Shown in pieces: positions 18,452 through 28,486 of a DNA stretch of 41,103 nt. This DNA is from an uncultured Mycoplasmatota bacterium. GTDB taxonomy: Bacteria > Bacillota_I > Bacilli_A > RF39 > UBA660. The DNA lies in the NCBI GenBank assembly GCA_945919295.1, contig CAMEJC010000006.1:1-41103 (forward strand). The letters are read 5' to 3'. Under the pieces are notes generated by a model. It saw only the letters and a program-made list of their open reading frames with translations. It searched no databases and was not told the origin of the DNA. Each line of letters begins with the position of its first letter. The first letter of the stretch is position 1. The translations under genes were made by a program, and so were the position numbers.

Positions 18452-19444
18452 TTATAGCCATACGCCATATATTAAAGCAAACATACTAAGTATAAAACCT
18501 ACTATCCAAAATAACTTAACAATATCATTTTCTCTCCAACCAAGTCTTTCAAAATGATGATGAATAGGAGTCATTAAAAATACTCTTTTCTTAAGTAATA
18601 CTACCGAAGTAATTTGAATAATAACAGTAAGAGTCTCTATTACAAATACTCCACCTATCAAAACAAGTGATAATTCATGTGAAGTAAGAATAGCAATTGT
18701 CGCCATTGTTGCTCCTAAAGTTAAACTACCAGTGTCTCCCATGAATACCTTTGCAGGATTAGTATTATATACGAGAAATCCCATAATAGCACCTACTAGA
18801 ACAAAGCAGAAAATACCCATATCAGCATTACCTTCAATCCACCAACTACCCATAGCAATAAGACCAAAAGCCAAAAATGATATTGCGGATAGTCCTCCAG
18901 CCAATCCATCCAAACCATCCGTCAAATTAACAGCATTAGATGCTCCTACTAACATAAATAAGATAAAGACACCATAAAACCAGCCTAAATTCCACTCAAT
19001 ACCTAAAGCTGATATTCTAAGATAAGAATCTCCATCAGTAAACTGTCTAAATAAAACATAAAATACCAATGCCACAATTAGTTGCAAAAATAATTTTTGA
19101 AATTGTGTAAGTCCTTTATTAGTTTTTCTTTTTAAACTTATAAAGTCATCCAAAAAACCAATGAATGCATAAGATAAAAAAACAAATAAAACTATTACAA
19201 GATTAACTGAATATTCAATTTTACCAGTCAGTAATAAAAATAATACTATTGCAAATGTTGGTATAATAAATATTAATCCTCCCATAGTAGGAGTTCCCGC
19301 CTTATTCCTATGGGCTTCAACATAAATATTTATTCTTTGCCCCGCTTTTAACTTTTTCAAAAAAGGAATAGCAATAAGACCAAATATAGTAGCACTAATA
19401 AAACCAAGCATTAATGCAAATAGAGATTTAGTTAATGTTAGCAT
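18452..19444 (-). CDS. mraY: Phospho-N-acetylmuramoyl-pentapeptide-transferase
   Basis: NKAGTPTMGGLIF, NAVNLTDGLDGLAGG, VFMGDTGSLTLG, MTPIHHHFERLGW. Confidence 0.97.
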   Translation of the reverse strand: MLTLTKSLFALMLGFISATIFGLIAIPFLKKLKAGQRINIYVEAHRNKAGTPTMGGLIFIIPTFAIVLFLLLTGKIEYSVNLVIVLFVFLSYAFIGFLDDFISLKRKTNKGLTQFQKLFLQLIVALVFYVLFRQFTDGDSYLRISALGIEWNLGWFYGVFILFMLVGASNAVNLTDGLDGLAGGLSAISFLAFGLIAMGSWWIEGNADMGIFCFVLVGAIMGFLVYNTNPAKVFMGDTGSLTLGATMATIAILTSHELSLVLIGGVFVIETLTVIIQITSVVLLKKRVFLMTPIHHHFERLGWRENDIVKLFWIVGFILSMFALIYGVWL

Positions 19445-19585
19445 TATTTCACTCCATTTCTAGATATATTATATCACATATATATTTAAATAAATAGTAT
19501 CTTTTATAACATTTTACACCTTAATGTCAATTAATAATTACCATAATATACTACTAATAATTATGCTAAAAAATGTTTTTAATTT

Positions 19586-21505
19586 TTATCCTAAATATAA
19601 CCTAACATTTTCACCTTCTACTATTCTAGAACCAGCCTCTGGCGATTGACTAATAACATTATTACCACTACCACTATATTCAACTGAAAAATTTTTCAAA
19701 ATAGATGTTGCTTCTTTTTTTGTAAGACCAATTACATTTTCCACCGTATAATATTTCTTATCATACCATTGATATTCTTTTTCTGTACCACCATCTTGTT
19801 TTTCAATTCCAAGGGCGACAATAGCATCTTCCATTATATTTTTAACAATAGGAGCGCTAACCGTTCCCCCATATTGTGTTATACCTTTTGGATTATCTAT
19901 TGCCAAATATACTACTATTTTAGGATCATTCGCTGGCAAAAAGCCAATAAATGAAACAATATAATTACCAGTCATATATACTCCATTATTAACCTTTTGT
20001 GCCGTACCAGTCTTACCACCAACTCTATAGCCGTCAATATAAGCGTTTCTTCCAGTTCCAAGTGATACAACCGACTCTAAAGTCATTCTAACCTGCTCAC
20101 TAGTATCTTCAGTAATAATATTATCTCTTATTACAGTAGGTTTAACTTCTTTTATAATCTGCCCAGTTTCATGTTCTACCACCCTTTTCATAATATAAGG
20201 TTTGTATAAAGTTCCCCCATTAATTGCTGCACTAACTGCAGTTACTTGTTGAAGTGCTGTCACGCTGACGCCTTGACCAAATGCTGTAGTAGCAAGTTCT
20301 ACTGGACCAACTTTAGATAAAGAAAATAATATCCCACTAGACTCACCATTTAAATCAATTCCCGTCTTTTTCCCATAGCCAAACTTATCAATATAAGCAA
20401 ATAAAGTTTCCTTACCTAGTCTTCTACCAAGTTCAACAAAACCTGGGTTACAAGAATTTTGAACTACTTCAAGAAATGTTTGTGATCCATGACCACCAGC
20501 TTTCCAACATTTAATTCTAGCCCCATCGACATTAACAGAACCACCATCATAAAAAGTATCTTTAAGTAAATCAACTTTTTTTTCATTCACCGCAGAACTT
20601 AGCGTTAATATCTTAAAAGTACTACCCGGTTCATAACTAGCCCAAATAGCCATATTTCTATTAATAGTTTCCGTATCGTAATCTTGATAATTATTAGGAT
20701 CAAAATTAGGTCTCGAACTCATACCCAGTATCTCTCCAGTATTTGGGTCCATTGCAATAGCCCAAGCCCCCTCCGGATTATATTTACTAACAACATTATT
20801 AAGTTCTCTTTCAATAGAAGTTTGAATTGAATAATTAACCGTTAAATAAATATCAAGGCCATCTTCTGGTTCCACATAGACAGAACTCCTTTCCAAATTA
20901 TTACCTTTAGCATCAGAAAAATATTGAATCGAACCATATTCTCCTGTTAAAATATCATCATATTCAAGTTCCAATCCACTAAGTCCTTGATTATCAATAC
21001 CAACATATCCTAAAACATGAGAAAGCATTTCATCATGTGGATAATATCTTTTAGATTCTTTAAGTAAGTAAACACCATCAAATTTTAAATCTTCAATTTT
21101 ATCTGCAATTTCATAAGAAAGTCTTCTTCCTTCCGGATGTACTCTCTCCATCATTGACTTTTTATATAAATGTTCTTCAATTTTTTCCTTAGATACTCCT
21201 AATATTTCACTTATTTTAGTAGCTACAATTTCCTTATCTTTAATTTGATTAGGAATAAATACCAAAGAAGTAGTAGTAAGGTTTCCAGCAACTATTTCAC
21301 CATCAACAGTATATATTTTTCCTCTATCAGCTTCAATAGGTAAATTTCTACTCCATAAATTACTAGCTAAAGTATTAAGTTTTCCATATTCAATAACTTC
21401 AATATAAAATACCTTGCCTATAATAACAATAAATACAAATATAATAACTAATAATACAATTCTTATTCTCTTATGAATACTTTTGCTAAACATAGTGTCA
21501 CCCAA
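19586..21505 (-). CDS. Class B penicillin-binding protein (FtsI/SpoVD-like) with C-terminal PASTA domain
   Basis: ASYEPGSTFKILTLSSA (SxxK), QNSCNPGF (SxN-like), GGKTGTAQK (KTG); C-terminal YTVENVIGLTKKEATSILKNFSVEYSGSGNNVISQSPEAGSRI PASTA. Confidence 0.93.
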   Translation of the reverse strand: MGDTMFSKSIHKRIRIVLLVIIFVFIVIIGKVFYIEVIEYGKLNTLASNLWSRNLPIEADRGKIYTVDGEIVAGNLTTTSLVFIPNQIKDKEIVATKISEILGVSKEKIEEHLYKKSMMERVHPEGRRLSYEIADKIEDLKFDGVYLLKESKRYYPHDEMLSHVLGYVGIDNQGLSGLELEYDDILTGEYGSIQYFSDAKGNNLERSSVYVEPEDGLDIYLTVNYSIQTSIERELNNVVSKYNPEGAWAIAMDPNTGEILGMSSRPNFDPNNYQDYDTETINRNMAIWASYEPGSTFKILTLSSAVNEKKVDLLKDTFYDGGSVNVDGARIKCWKAGGHGSQTFLEVVQNSCNPGFVELGRRLGKETLFAYIDKFGYGKKTGIDLNGESSGILFSLSKVGPVELATTAFGQGVSVTALQQVTAVSAAINGGTLYKPYIMKRVVEHETGQIIKEVKPTVIRDNIITEDTSEQVRMTLESVVSLGTGRNAYIDGYRVGGKTGTAQKVNNGVYMTGNYIVSFIGFLPANDPKIVVYLAIDNPKGITQYGGTVSAPIVKNIMEDAIVALGIEKQDGGTEKEYQWYDKKYYTVENVIGLTKKEATSILKNFSVEYSGSGNNVISQSPEAGSRIVEGENVRLYLG

Positions 21506-21537
21506 TAAAAAATATTCATAAATACTTAATAAATTAC

Positions 21538-21566
21538 AAAAAGATGCGCTAAGGCACCTTTTTATA
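21538..21566 (-). terminator. Terminator after the DUF5305-like gene
   Basis: Minus strand AAAGGTGC...GCATCTTTTT hairpin with T run. Confidence 0.6.
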
Positions 21567-21570
21567 TATA

Positions 21571-22743
21571 TTATTTTTCTTTTTTAAAAATATTTAAATT
21601 ATCAATCTTTTGTTGAATATATTCATTTTTCTTTCTAATACGTTCTCTTTCATTTTCTTCCAATTCATGTCTATCAATTGTTAATTTATATAATATATCA
21701 TCAGCCACTATAACAAATACACTAACATTATTTTCAATAGTTTCATTATATAAAATTGGTTGTCCTGTTGAATCATGAGCATCTAAAAGTTCCTCAATAT
21801 TAGTTACTTCAATAACATTATATTCATCTTCATTAATAGATTCAATAGACTTACTAGTAACAATCGCTCGATCATATTCATTTATAATTCTATTTACCGT
21901 AGACTTATAAATATCAGTTTTAACTCTATTACTAAGTATTGTATATAAACTTATATATAATAGGCACAAACTAAGTAACCCAACAATTATTCCTAATATC
22001 AATGCTACCGGTTTTTTGATAAGAGATACATAATTTTTTTCAAGTACACCAGAATTATTAATATCACTTGTATCAATTCCAATACTAATAGTTTGTTCTG
22101 ACATCGGAATAGCTATAACAAGTTTATTAGATTTAACAAAATCTTCTTTCAAAATATCAGATTTACCAACAATATTAATATCCATTGTAATAACTAATTT
22201 ACTTTTAACATTTAAAGCATATTCTTTTTTAAAAGCATTAACGTAATTATTATATTCATCATAATCAATATCTAAATCTTCATCTATTCTAAAACTAGAC
22301 TTAGTTAATTTTTCTTCTTTATCATTGACAAGAATAGAATTCTTCTTATATAAAACTTTATTGTTATCATTAGGATCAGTAATAATCAAATCTGCATTAA
22401 TATTATATTTATATGTATAATCCATTTTTTCTTGTGAATGTATTTCATACTTAAAATTAATCTTAATTTTATCAATCAAGTTAGCAATATATTGCATATT
22501 CTTTTCCAAATATTCACCAGAATAATAATTATTTTCTTTTAAATATACCTTATAATCAATATCACCAATTTCGTTATATCCTATTACTGCTTCACTATCA
22601 CTATATAATGATCCCTTCAAGACAAAAACAGTTAAAATAAGTAAAACAATTGTTGGAATCATCATATATTTAAGCCATCTTTCAACTGTAAATGGTTTAA
22701 CGTCTTTAGATTTTTTATTAGTCTTATTATCTATCTTTCTCAT
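21571..22743 (-). CDS. DUF5305-like membrane protein adjacent to the signal peptidase
   Basis: N-terminal TM, large extracellular region (YKVYLKENNYYSGEYLEKNMQYIANLIDKIKINFKYEIHS), second TM ALILGIIVGLLSLCLLYISLYTIL; 3-bp gap to the signal peptidase gene. Confidence 0.65.
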   Translation of the reverse strand: MRKIDNKTNKKSKDVKPFTVERWLKYMMIPTIVLLILTVFVLKGSLYSDSEAVIGYNEIGDIDYKVYLKENNYYSGEYLEKNMQYIANLIDKIKINFKYEIHSQEKMDYTYKYNINADLIITDPNDNNKVLYKKNSILVNDKEEKLTKSSFRIDEDLDIDYDEYNNYVNAFKKEYALNVKSKLVITMDINIVGKSDILKEDFVKSNKLVIAIPMSEQTISIGIDTSDINNSGVLEKNYVSLIKKPVALILGIIVGLLSLCLLYISLYTILSNRVKTDIYKSTVNRIINEYDRAIVTSKSIESINEDEYNVIEVTNIEELLDAHDSTGQPILYNETIENNVSVFVIVADDILYKLTIDRHELEENERERIRKKNEYIQQKIDNLNIFKKEK

Positions 22744-22746
22744 AAA

Positions 22747-23880
22747 TCACACCTTTTCATTCAACCAAACAGTCGGTATACCAACATAAGGTATTCTAAT
22801 CTTTGCCCTTCCTATAACCGAACTTTGTTCAATAGTCCAACTATCCTCGTTATTATTATTATCTCCTTTTGTATTAAAATAATAATTATTATTAATATGT
22901 GCTATTCTAACTATTCTATGAACTATGACTACATCATTATGTTTATAAACTAATACATCTCCGACATCCAAAGATTTAACTTCTTCTGAAGATAACTTTT
23001 CTACGATAACTACATCACCTTTATTTATACTATTAGCCATTGAATTAGAACCAATAGCTAGTGAATAATACTTAAATATACCACTAGTAAGAGAAACAAC
23101 TAATAAGATAAATATAATCACAATAACAGATAACATATTTTGTAATCTATTACTAGTACGTGATTTTATTTGCTTCTTTTCATTTTTAAATTCTCTATAT
23201 GTCAAATATAAAATAATTGCAGGAAATAACAAATCAATTATCGTATCAAAATACTCATTAATATTTGGTACTATAGGTAACATATATATAGGTATTTCCA
23301 TAAAAAATCGGTAAATGCAATTAGGAACATAACCAAATTTATAACATAAATATGTCATCAAAATATTTTTAGAAAATAATGGCAAAAAACTCATATATCC
23401 TATTTTAATAATTCCTGCCAAAGTACTAAGATCATAAGCATAAGAAATTAACTTAACATCAATAAAAGTACAAAGTAAGCAAGTAAAAATAAGAAGAAAT
23501 TTATTTTTACCACATTTAGAAATAAACATATATCTTAATAATTCACAAGCAATAATGTTAATAATAATTGGCATTATATTTTTAATAATACCAATTAGTG
23601 ATAAATTATAACTGGTTTTTAAAAAGCCAATAAAAATACCACTCAAATATATAATTATATAATACAAAAAGCAATATATAAATATATTTAGAAGAATATC
23701 TTTTGTGTATAAATGTCTATTTCTAGTATAGCCAGTTAGAAACACTATAATTCCAAAAATAAGTAACAAAAATAATGCTAATAAATAATCATTTAATATA
23801 TTTGTTACAAAAATATCTAAAATAAGTATAACCAAAGTAATAATCTCAACAACAAGTAGTTTCTTTTCACTAGATTTCAT
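22747..23880 (-). CDS. Signal peptidase I, S26B/SipW-type, with polytopic N-terminal region
   Basis: AIGSNSMANSINKGDVVIVEKL (catalytic Ser), VVIVHRIVRI (His in place of Lys), FNTKGDNNNNEDSWTI; ~230-aa multi-TM N-terminus. Confidence 0.88.
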   Translation of the reverse strand: MKSSEKKLLVVEIITLVILILDIFVTNILNDYLLALFLLLIFGIIVFLTGYTRNRHLYTKDILLNIFIYCFLYYIIIYLSGIFIGFLKTSYNLSLIGIIKNIMPIIINIIACELLRYMFISKCGKNKFLLIFTCLLCTFIDVKLISYAYDLSTLAGIIKIGYMSFLPLFSKNILMTYLCYKFGYVPNCIYRFFMEIPIYMLPIVPNINEYFDTIIDLLFPAIILYLTYREFKNEKKQIKSRTSNRLQNMLSVIVIIFILLVVSLTSGIFKYYSLAIGSNSMANSINKGDVVIVEKLSSEEVKSLDVGDVLVYKHNDVVIVHRIVRIAHINNNYYFNTKGDNNNNEDSWTIEQSSVIGRAKIRIPYVGIPTVWLNEKV

Positions 23881-23906
23881 ACTTCACCTCTTTTAAATAT
23901 TTTTCT

Positions 23907-23986
23907 AATAAATATCGTTAAGGAACAACCTTTCTTATTCACTTCGCCACATAAGAAAAAGTTGCACCTCAACAATAATATTTATT
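23907..23986 (-). promoter_or_regulatory. Large intercistronic hairpin between TasA-like gene and sipW-like gene
   Basis: AATAAATAT (23907-23915)/ATATTTATT (23978-23986), TTTCTTAT (23931-23938)/ATAAGAAA (23951-23958), with TTAAGG/CCTCAA and CAAC/GTTG in between. Confidence 0.65.
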
Positions 23987-24590
23987 AATCTGCTTGAGAA
24001 TAAACTAAAGAAATTCCCAAATTAGAAATTGTTACATCTTCTTTTGGTAAATCAGCAGCAACATCATGAGATACATAAGTAAGTGTAAGTTTCATATTAG
24101 CTACACCACTAGTAGCTTCTAACGCATCATTTTCAGCAAGAGAAGTACCATCAGCATATGTTAATGTGTAAGTAAGATGTTTACATACATTAGCAGCATC
24201 AGTAGTAGCACTTTCAGTTTCTGCTTTTCCAGTACAAGTAGGTGTTGGAATAGTAATGCTAGTTAATTTAGCATTATATGTACCAGTATTTACAACATCA
24301 AAAGTATAGCTTACAGAATCTCCGGGTTTTATTAATTTAACATCATAAGTACTGATAGTAGTATCATTAGTGTTAATTGTAGGAGCTGTAACAACAGCAG
24401 CAGTTCCATTAAGAGTTGGACTACTTAAATTAGTAAACTTAACTTTCCAAGTAGATGTTTGAACTGTTGCAGAACCTTCTATTTTTAATGTTTCAGTAAA
24501 TGTAGCAAAACCTATACCAATAGCAACAACTGAAATAACTAATGCAGCAATAACGCCAATTTTTAAACCTCTATTTTTGTTTCCATCCAT
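23985..24590 (-). CDS. TasA/camelysin-like SipW substrate
   Basis: MDGNKNRGLKIGVIAALVISVVAIGIGFATFTETLKIEGSATVQTSTWKVKFTNL; upstream of the SipW-type peptidase gene. Confidence 0.85.
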   Translation of the reverse strand: MDGNKNRGLKIGVIAALVISVVAIGIGFATFTETLKIEGSATVQTSTWKVKFTNLSSPTLNGTAAVVTAPTINTNDTTISTYDVKLIKPGDSVSYTFDVVNTGTYNAKLTSITIPTPTCTGKAETESATTDAANVCKHLTYTLTYADGTSLAENDALEATSGVANMKLTLTYVSHDVAADLPKEDVTISNLGISLVYSQAD

Positions 24591-24611
24591 TTTAATTTTC
24601 TCCTTCTTTTT

Positions 24612-25199
24612 TTATTTTTGTGAATATATTACTGATGCAGATATATCTGATACAGTTACCGAATTACTCGGAAGAGAAGTACCGTCATACCACATCGTAA
24701 GTTTTAGGGTTTTTTTACTATTTTTTGGTAATAAATCTCCAACAGTAAGTTCTGTTCCATCAAGATAGGTTAAGTGATAATCAAAATTGCTACATACAAG
24801 TAAAGCATCTTCTAAAGCAGCCTCATTTTCTACCATACATGTTGGCTTAAATATAGAAATAGAAGTAATCACTGCATCAATATCACCAGAATTTGAAACA
24901 TCAAATACATAAGTAACTCTATCTCCTATACTATCAAATCCAACGCGAAATGAATTAATACTAGTAGATTTTTCGTTTATGATAGGAGAATCTATTTCCT
25001 TAGCTGTTCCTTCTAGATAAACTTCAGATAAATTTTCAAAATGAACATCCCAGTTTAATTTATTACCTTCCATATATTTCTTAGTGTCTATTAATGTACT
25101 AACAGTCACAAAAGCTACACTAAGTCCAGATACAGGAATAAATAATACAAAAACTAAAAGTATCAAACTATAATTTATCTTTTTCTTTTTTAATTGCAC
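24612..25199 (-). CDS. TasA/camelysin-like SipW substrate (divergent paralog)
   Basis: MQLKKKKINYSLILLVFVLFIPVSGLSVAFVTVSTLIDTKKY...NWDVHFENLS; shares VCxxxxYxLTYxDGT pattern with neighbours. Confidence 0.8.
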   Translation of the reverse strand: MQLKKKKINYSLILLVFVLFIPVSGLSVAFVTVSTLIDTKKYMEGNKLNWDVHFENLSEVYLEGTAKEIDSPIINEKSTSINSFRVGFDSIGDRVTYVFDVSNSGDIDAVITSISIFKPTCMVENEAALEDALLVCSNFDYHLTYLDGTELTVGDLLPKNSKKTLKLTMWYDGTSLPSNSVTVSDISASVIYSQK

Positions 25200-25763
25200 T
25201 TTATTAATAAATACCTCCTATCTATCAAGAATTTGTAGATTACCAATAAATTAGCAAAATGTATAAATAATACATTCTCTACCCTACATAAGATATGATA
25301 ACACAAAAATCAATATTTGTCTACAAAAAAACTTTTTAAAAGATTTTTTTGTTGTGTATTTTAAAAAAAAGTGCACAATTGTTGTGCAGTAAGTTTTATA
25401 ATCATGATATTGTCAATAGCAAGCGAAGCGAGTTTATTTTAACCATTGACAATTACCTACTTATTATATCATTAAGTTAAAGAGTATTTGACTTAATGCT
25501 TATTCATTATATAATATACTTCATCAAAAAAAATAAACAAGGAATTGTGCAATTACTTTTGTAAATTTCAAAAATTCCTATTTTTATTGTGTTCTAATTC
25601 ACTATATTAACTTCAAAATAATCATAATTTTACTTATTTTTCTATGCTCAATTGTGCATTTTCCTTTGAAAATACATTTTTATCATATTATTGCACTTAT
25701 TTGCGCATTTTAGATCAATTCAACGTTTTAAAAAACTTTTTTAATTAATAATTATATATTTAT

Positions 25764-26357
25764 TTATGACTGAGAATAATACATTGAAATTGATAAATTT
25801 GAAATAGAAACATCATTATTAGGTAATTCACTTGCTGTAATATCATCCTTATATATCAAAGTTAATTTTAAACTTCTAGAAGTTTGCTTATTTAAAGTAT
25901 CATTTTCATTAATTACAGTACCATCACTATAAGCCAAAGTATAAACTAAATGATTACATACGTTAGCAGCATCTGCCGCTGCATTATCACCACTTCCAGT
26001 ACATACTGGAACTGGAATCGTAATCGAAGAAAGTTTAGCATCAAAAGTACCAGAATTAACTACATCAAATGTATAAGAAACAGAATCACCAGGAGTAGTA
26101 AAATTAACATTATAACTTCCAATATCAGTTCCACCAGAACTTATAGATGGATGAGTGACTTCTTCAGCAGTTCCAACTAATATCGCACTACTAAGATTTT
26201 CAAATCCAATTTTCCAAGTAGATTTTTCAACAGTAGCCTCGCCATTAATAGTCAAAATTTGACTAAAAGATGCATATCCAATCGTAATAGCTACGCTTGA
26301 AACAATAAGTAATGCTATCATAGCAAGTTTCCAATCTTTATTTTTACCTCTTTGCAT
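25764..26357 (-). CDS. TasA/camelysin-like SipW substrate (paralog)
   Basis: MQRGKNKDWKLAMIALLIVSSVAITIGYASFSQILTINGEATVEKSTWKIGFENL; close paralog of 23985..24590. Confidence 0.85.
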   Translation of the reverse strand: MQRGKNKDWKLAMIALLIVSSVAITIGYASFSQILTINGEATVEKSTWKIGFENLSSAILVGTAEEVTHPSISSGGTDIGSYNVNFTTPGDSVSYTFDVVNSGTFDAKLSSITIPVPVCTGSGDNAAADAANVCNHLVYTLAYSDGTVINENDTLNKQTSRSLKLTLIYKDDITASELPNNDVSISNLSISMYYSQS

Positions 26358-26428
26358 TTACGCCCACCATCCTATCATCAAATATAACTATATCATAATT
26401 TTTTAATTTTGTCCATCATTTATAGAAA

Positions 26429-26455
26429 AAGAGAGAATCATTATCAGTTCTCCCA
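26429..26455 (-). terminator. Terminator after tsf
   Basis: Minus strand GAGAACTGATAATGATTCTCTCTTTTTC. Confidence 0.6.
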
Positions 26456-26487
26456 CTTAAACCTAATATATATAATTTCGCAAACAT

Positions 26488-27360
26488 CTAACCATTAATT
26501 TGTTTTTGAACTTCGTCAGCAAAATTTTCTTCTTTCTTTTCCATACCTTCACCGACTTCATATCTAACAAAAGATAAAATCTTCATACCTTTACTTTCAA
26601 CATATTTAGATACTTTCATCTTATTTTCCTTAACAAATCCTTGATCCAACAAACATACTTCTTCAAAAAATTTATTTAATCTACCATTGACGATCATAGG
26701 TAATTTATTAGAATCAAGTCCTTCATTTTCAGCCTGTTCAGTAAGAATAGCTTTTTCTTTTTCTACTCTTTCTTCAGGAACAGAATCTTTATCTAAATAA
26801 AGTGGTCTCATTGCCGCAATTTGCATAGCAACATCTTTAGCTACCTCTTCATTATTTCCTTCAAGAACCGCTAAAGTAACAATTCTTCCGCCCATATGTG
26901 AATAAGTCCCAAATACTTGGTTTTCTTCTTTTTCTAAAAGTTCAAATCTTCTAAAAGATAACTTTTCACCAATAGTGGCAATCTTCTGTGTAATCATTTC
27001 TTCAATAGTAGTTTCATCCGCTTTTAATTTCATAGCTTCCTCAATATTTTTAACACCACTATTCAAAATAGCGGTTGCAACGCTATCAACTAAAGAAACA
27101 AATTCAGGATTTTTAGCAACAAAATCAGTTTCAGAGTTGACTTCTACTATAACAGCTTTATTACCATCTACTTTAGCACAAGCAAGACCTTCAGCAGCAA
27201 TTCTGGTTTGTTTTTTGGCAGCTTTAGATATTCCTTTTTCTCTAAGCCAAGTAATAGCATCTTCCATATTACCATTAGTTTCAGTAAGAGCTTTCTTACA
27301 ATCTAACATTCCTGCTCCCGTTTGTTCTCTAAGCTCTTTTACCATATTTGCAGTAACCAT
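26488..27360 (-). CDS. tsf: Translation elongation factor Ts
   Basis: [53 protein letters not shown]. Confidence 0.98.
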   Translation of the reverse strand: MVTANMVKELREQTGAGMLDCKKALTETNGNMEDAITWLREKGISKAAKKQTRIAAEGLACAKVDGNKAVIVEVNSETDFVAKNPEFVSLVDSVATAILNSGVKNIEEAMKLKADETTIEEMITQKIATIGEKLSFRRFELLEKEENQVFGTYSHMGGRIVTLAVLEGNNEEVAKDVAMQIAAMRPLYLDKDSVPEERVEKEKAILTEQAENEGLDSNKLPMIVNGRLNKFFEEVCLLDQGFVKENKMKVSKYVESKGMKILSFVRYEVGEGMEKKEENFADEVQKQING

Positions 27361-27371
27361 AGTATTCCTCC

Positions 27372-28295
27372 TTATTTTAAACTTTCAATTAATTCTTCTT
27401 TTTTCATCTTAGAATAACCTTTAATTTCTTTTTTCTTAGCAAGTTCTCTAAGTTCAGCAACAGTTAAAATATTTAAATCTAATTCTGGCTTTTCTTCACT
27501 TATTTCTTCTTTAACTATTGCAGTATCTTCTTTTACTTCTTTCTTTTCTTTCTTTGCAAAAGATTTTTCTTTAGAAGGCTTTTTATCATCTTCACTTACA
27601 TAATCAACAATTGTACCACCATTAGCTTCAATAATAGCATTAGTTAAAGATCCAAGTACAACTTTAATACTTCTAACAGCATCATCATTACCAGGAAGTA
27701 CATAATCAACATCATCTGGATCACAATTAGTATCAATAAGTCCAAATACAGGAATACCAAGTTTTCTAGCTTCTCTTATTGCATTATACTCTTTAGTAGA
27801 ATCAACAATAATAACAGCTTGTGGCAACTTAGTCATTTCTCTAATTCCACATAAATTCTTATTTAACTTTTCATATTCTTTCTTAAGACCAATTACTTCT
27901 TTCTTAGGTAATTTATCAAATGTACCATCATTTTCCATCTTTTCAATTTCTTCAAGACGATTAACTCTTCTTCTTATAGTTTTAAAATTAGTAAGAGTAC
28001 CTCCTAACCATCTTTCAGTCATATAGTACATATTACTTCTCTCTGCTTCTTCTTTACATACTTCTTGAGCTTGTTTCTTAGTTCCAACATAAAGAACTTT
28101 CCCACCTTCACTAGCAATTTTATTTAAAGCAGCATAAGCCTCCTCCATTTTTTGAACTGTCTTTTGTAAGTCAATGATATAAATATCATCTCTTGAGTTA
28201 TAAATATACTCTTTCATTTTAGGATTCCATCTTTTAGTTTGATGACCAAAGTGAACTCCTGCTTCTAACAAATAGCTCATAGATACTACTGTCAT
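27372..28295 (-). CDS. rpsB: 30S ribosomal protein S2 with C-terminal Rho-N/SAP-like extension
   Basis: [45 protein letters not shown]-terminus [34 protein letters not shown]. Likely start 28295 (SD AAGGAG); ORF track starts 28325. Confidence 0.96.
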   Translation of the reverse strand: MTVVSMSYLLEAGVHFGHQTKRWNPKMKEYIYNSRDDIYIIDLQKTVQKMEEAYAALNKIASEGGKVLYVGTKKQAQEVCKEEAERSNMYYMTERWLGGTLTNFKTIRRRVNRLEEIEKMENDGTFDKLPKKEVIGLKKEYEKLNKNLCGIREMTKLPQAVIIVDSTKEYNAIREARKLGIPVFGLIDTNCDPDDVDYVLPGNDDAVRSIKVVLGSLTNAIIEANGGTIVDYVSEDDKKPSKEKSFAKKEKKEVKEDTAIVKEEISEEKPELDLNILTVAELRELAKKKEIKGYSKMKKEELIESLK

Positions 28296-28463
28296 TTTAT
28301 CATTCTCCTTTCGTTTTGCTTCCAAATATCTCTTCTTTAATATCCACCCTAAGGCACTAGGATAATTAAATCAATATTTGTGTATATTTTTTGAAAAGCC
28401 ATATATATATTACCATATTATATGAAATAAGTAAATATTTTTTAACAATTTGAATAGAAAAAA

Positions 28464-28484
28464 CAGTACCTAAGTACTATTTTA
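28464..28484 (-). terminator. Terminator after the 142-aa membrane-anchored protein gene
   Basis: ATAGTACTTAGGTACTGTTTTTT on the minus strand. Confidence 0.65.
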
Positions 28485-28486
28485 AA

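Noticed and set aside
25409-25453. ATTGTCAAT/ATTGACAAT as ends of a MITE
   Set aside because: Only ~45 bp between ends, no target-site duplication or second copy seen in the window; more likely a hairpin.
26975-27412. 145-aa plus-strand ORF opposite tsf
   Set aside because: Antisense to a full-length, high-confidence EF-Ts gene; no independent support.
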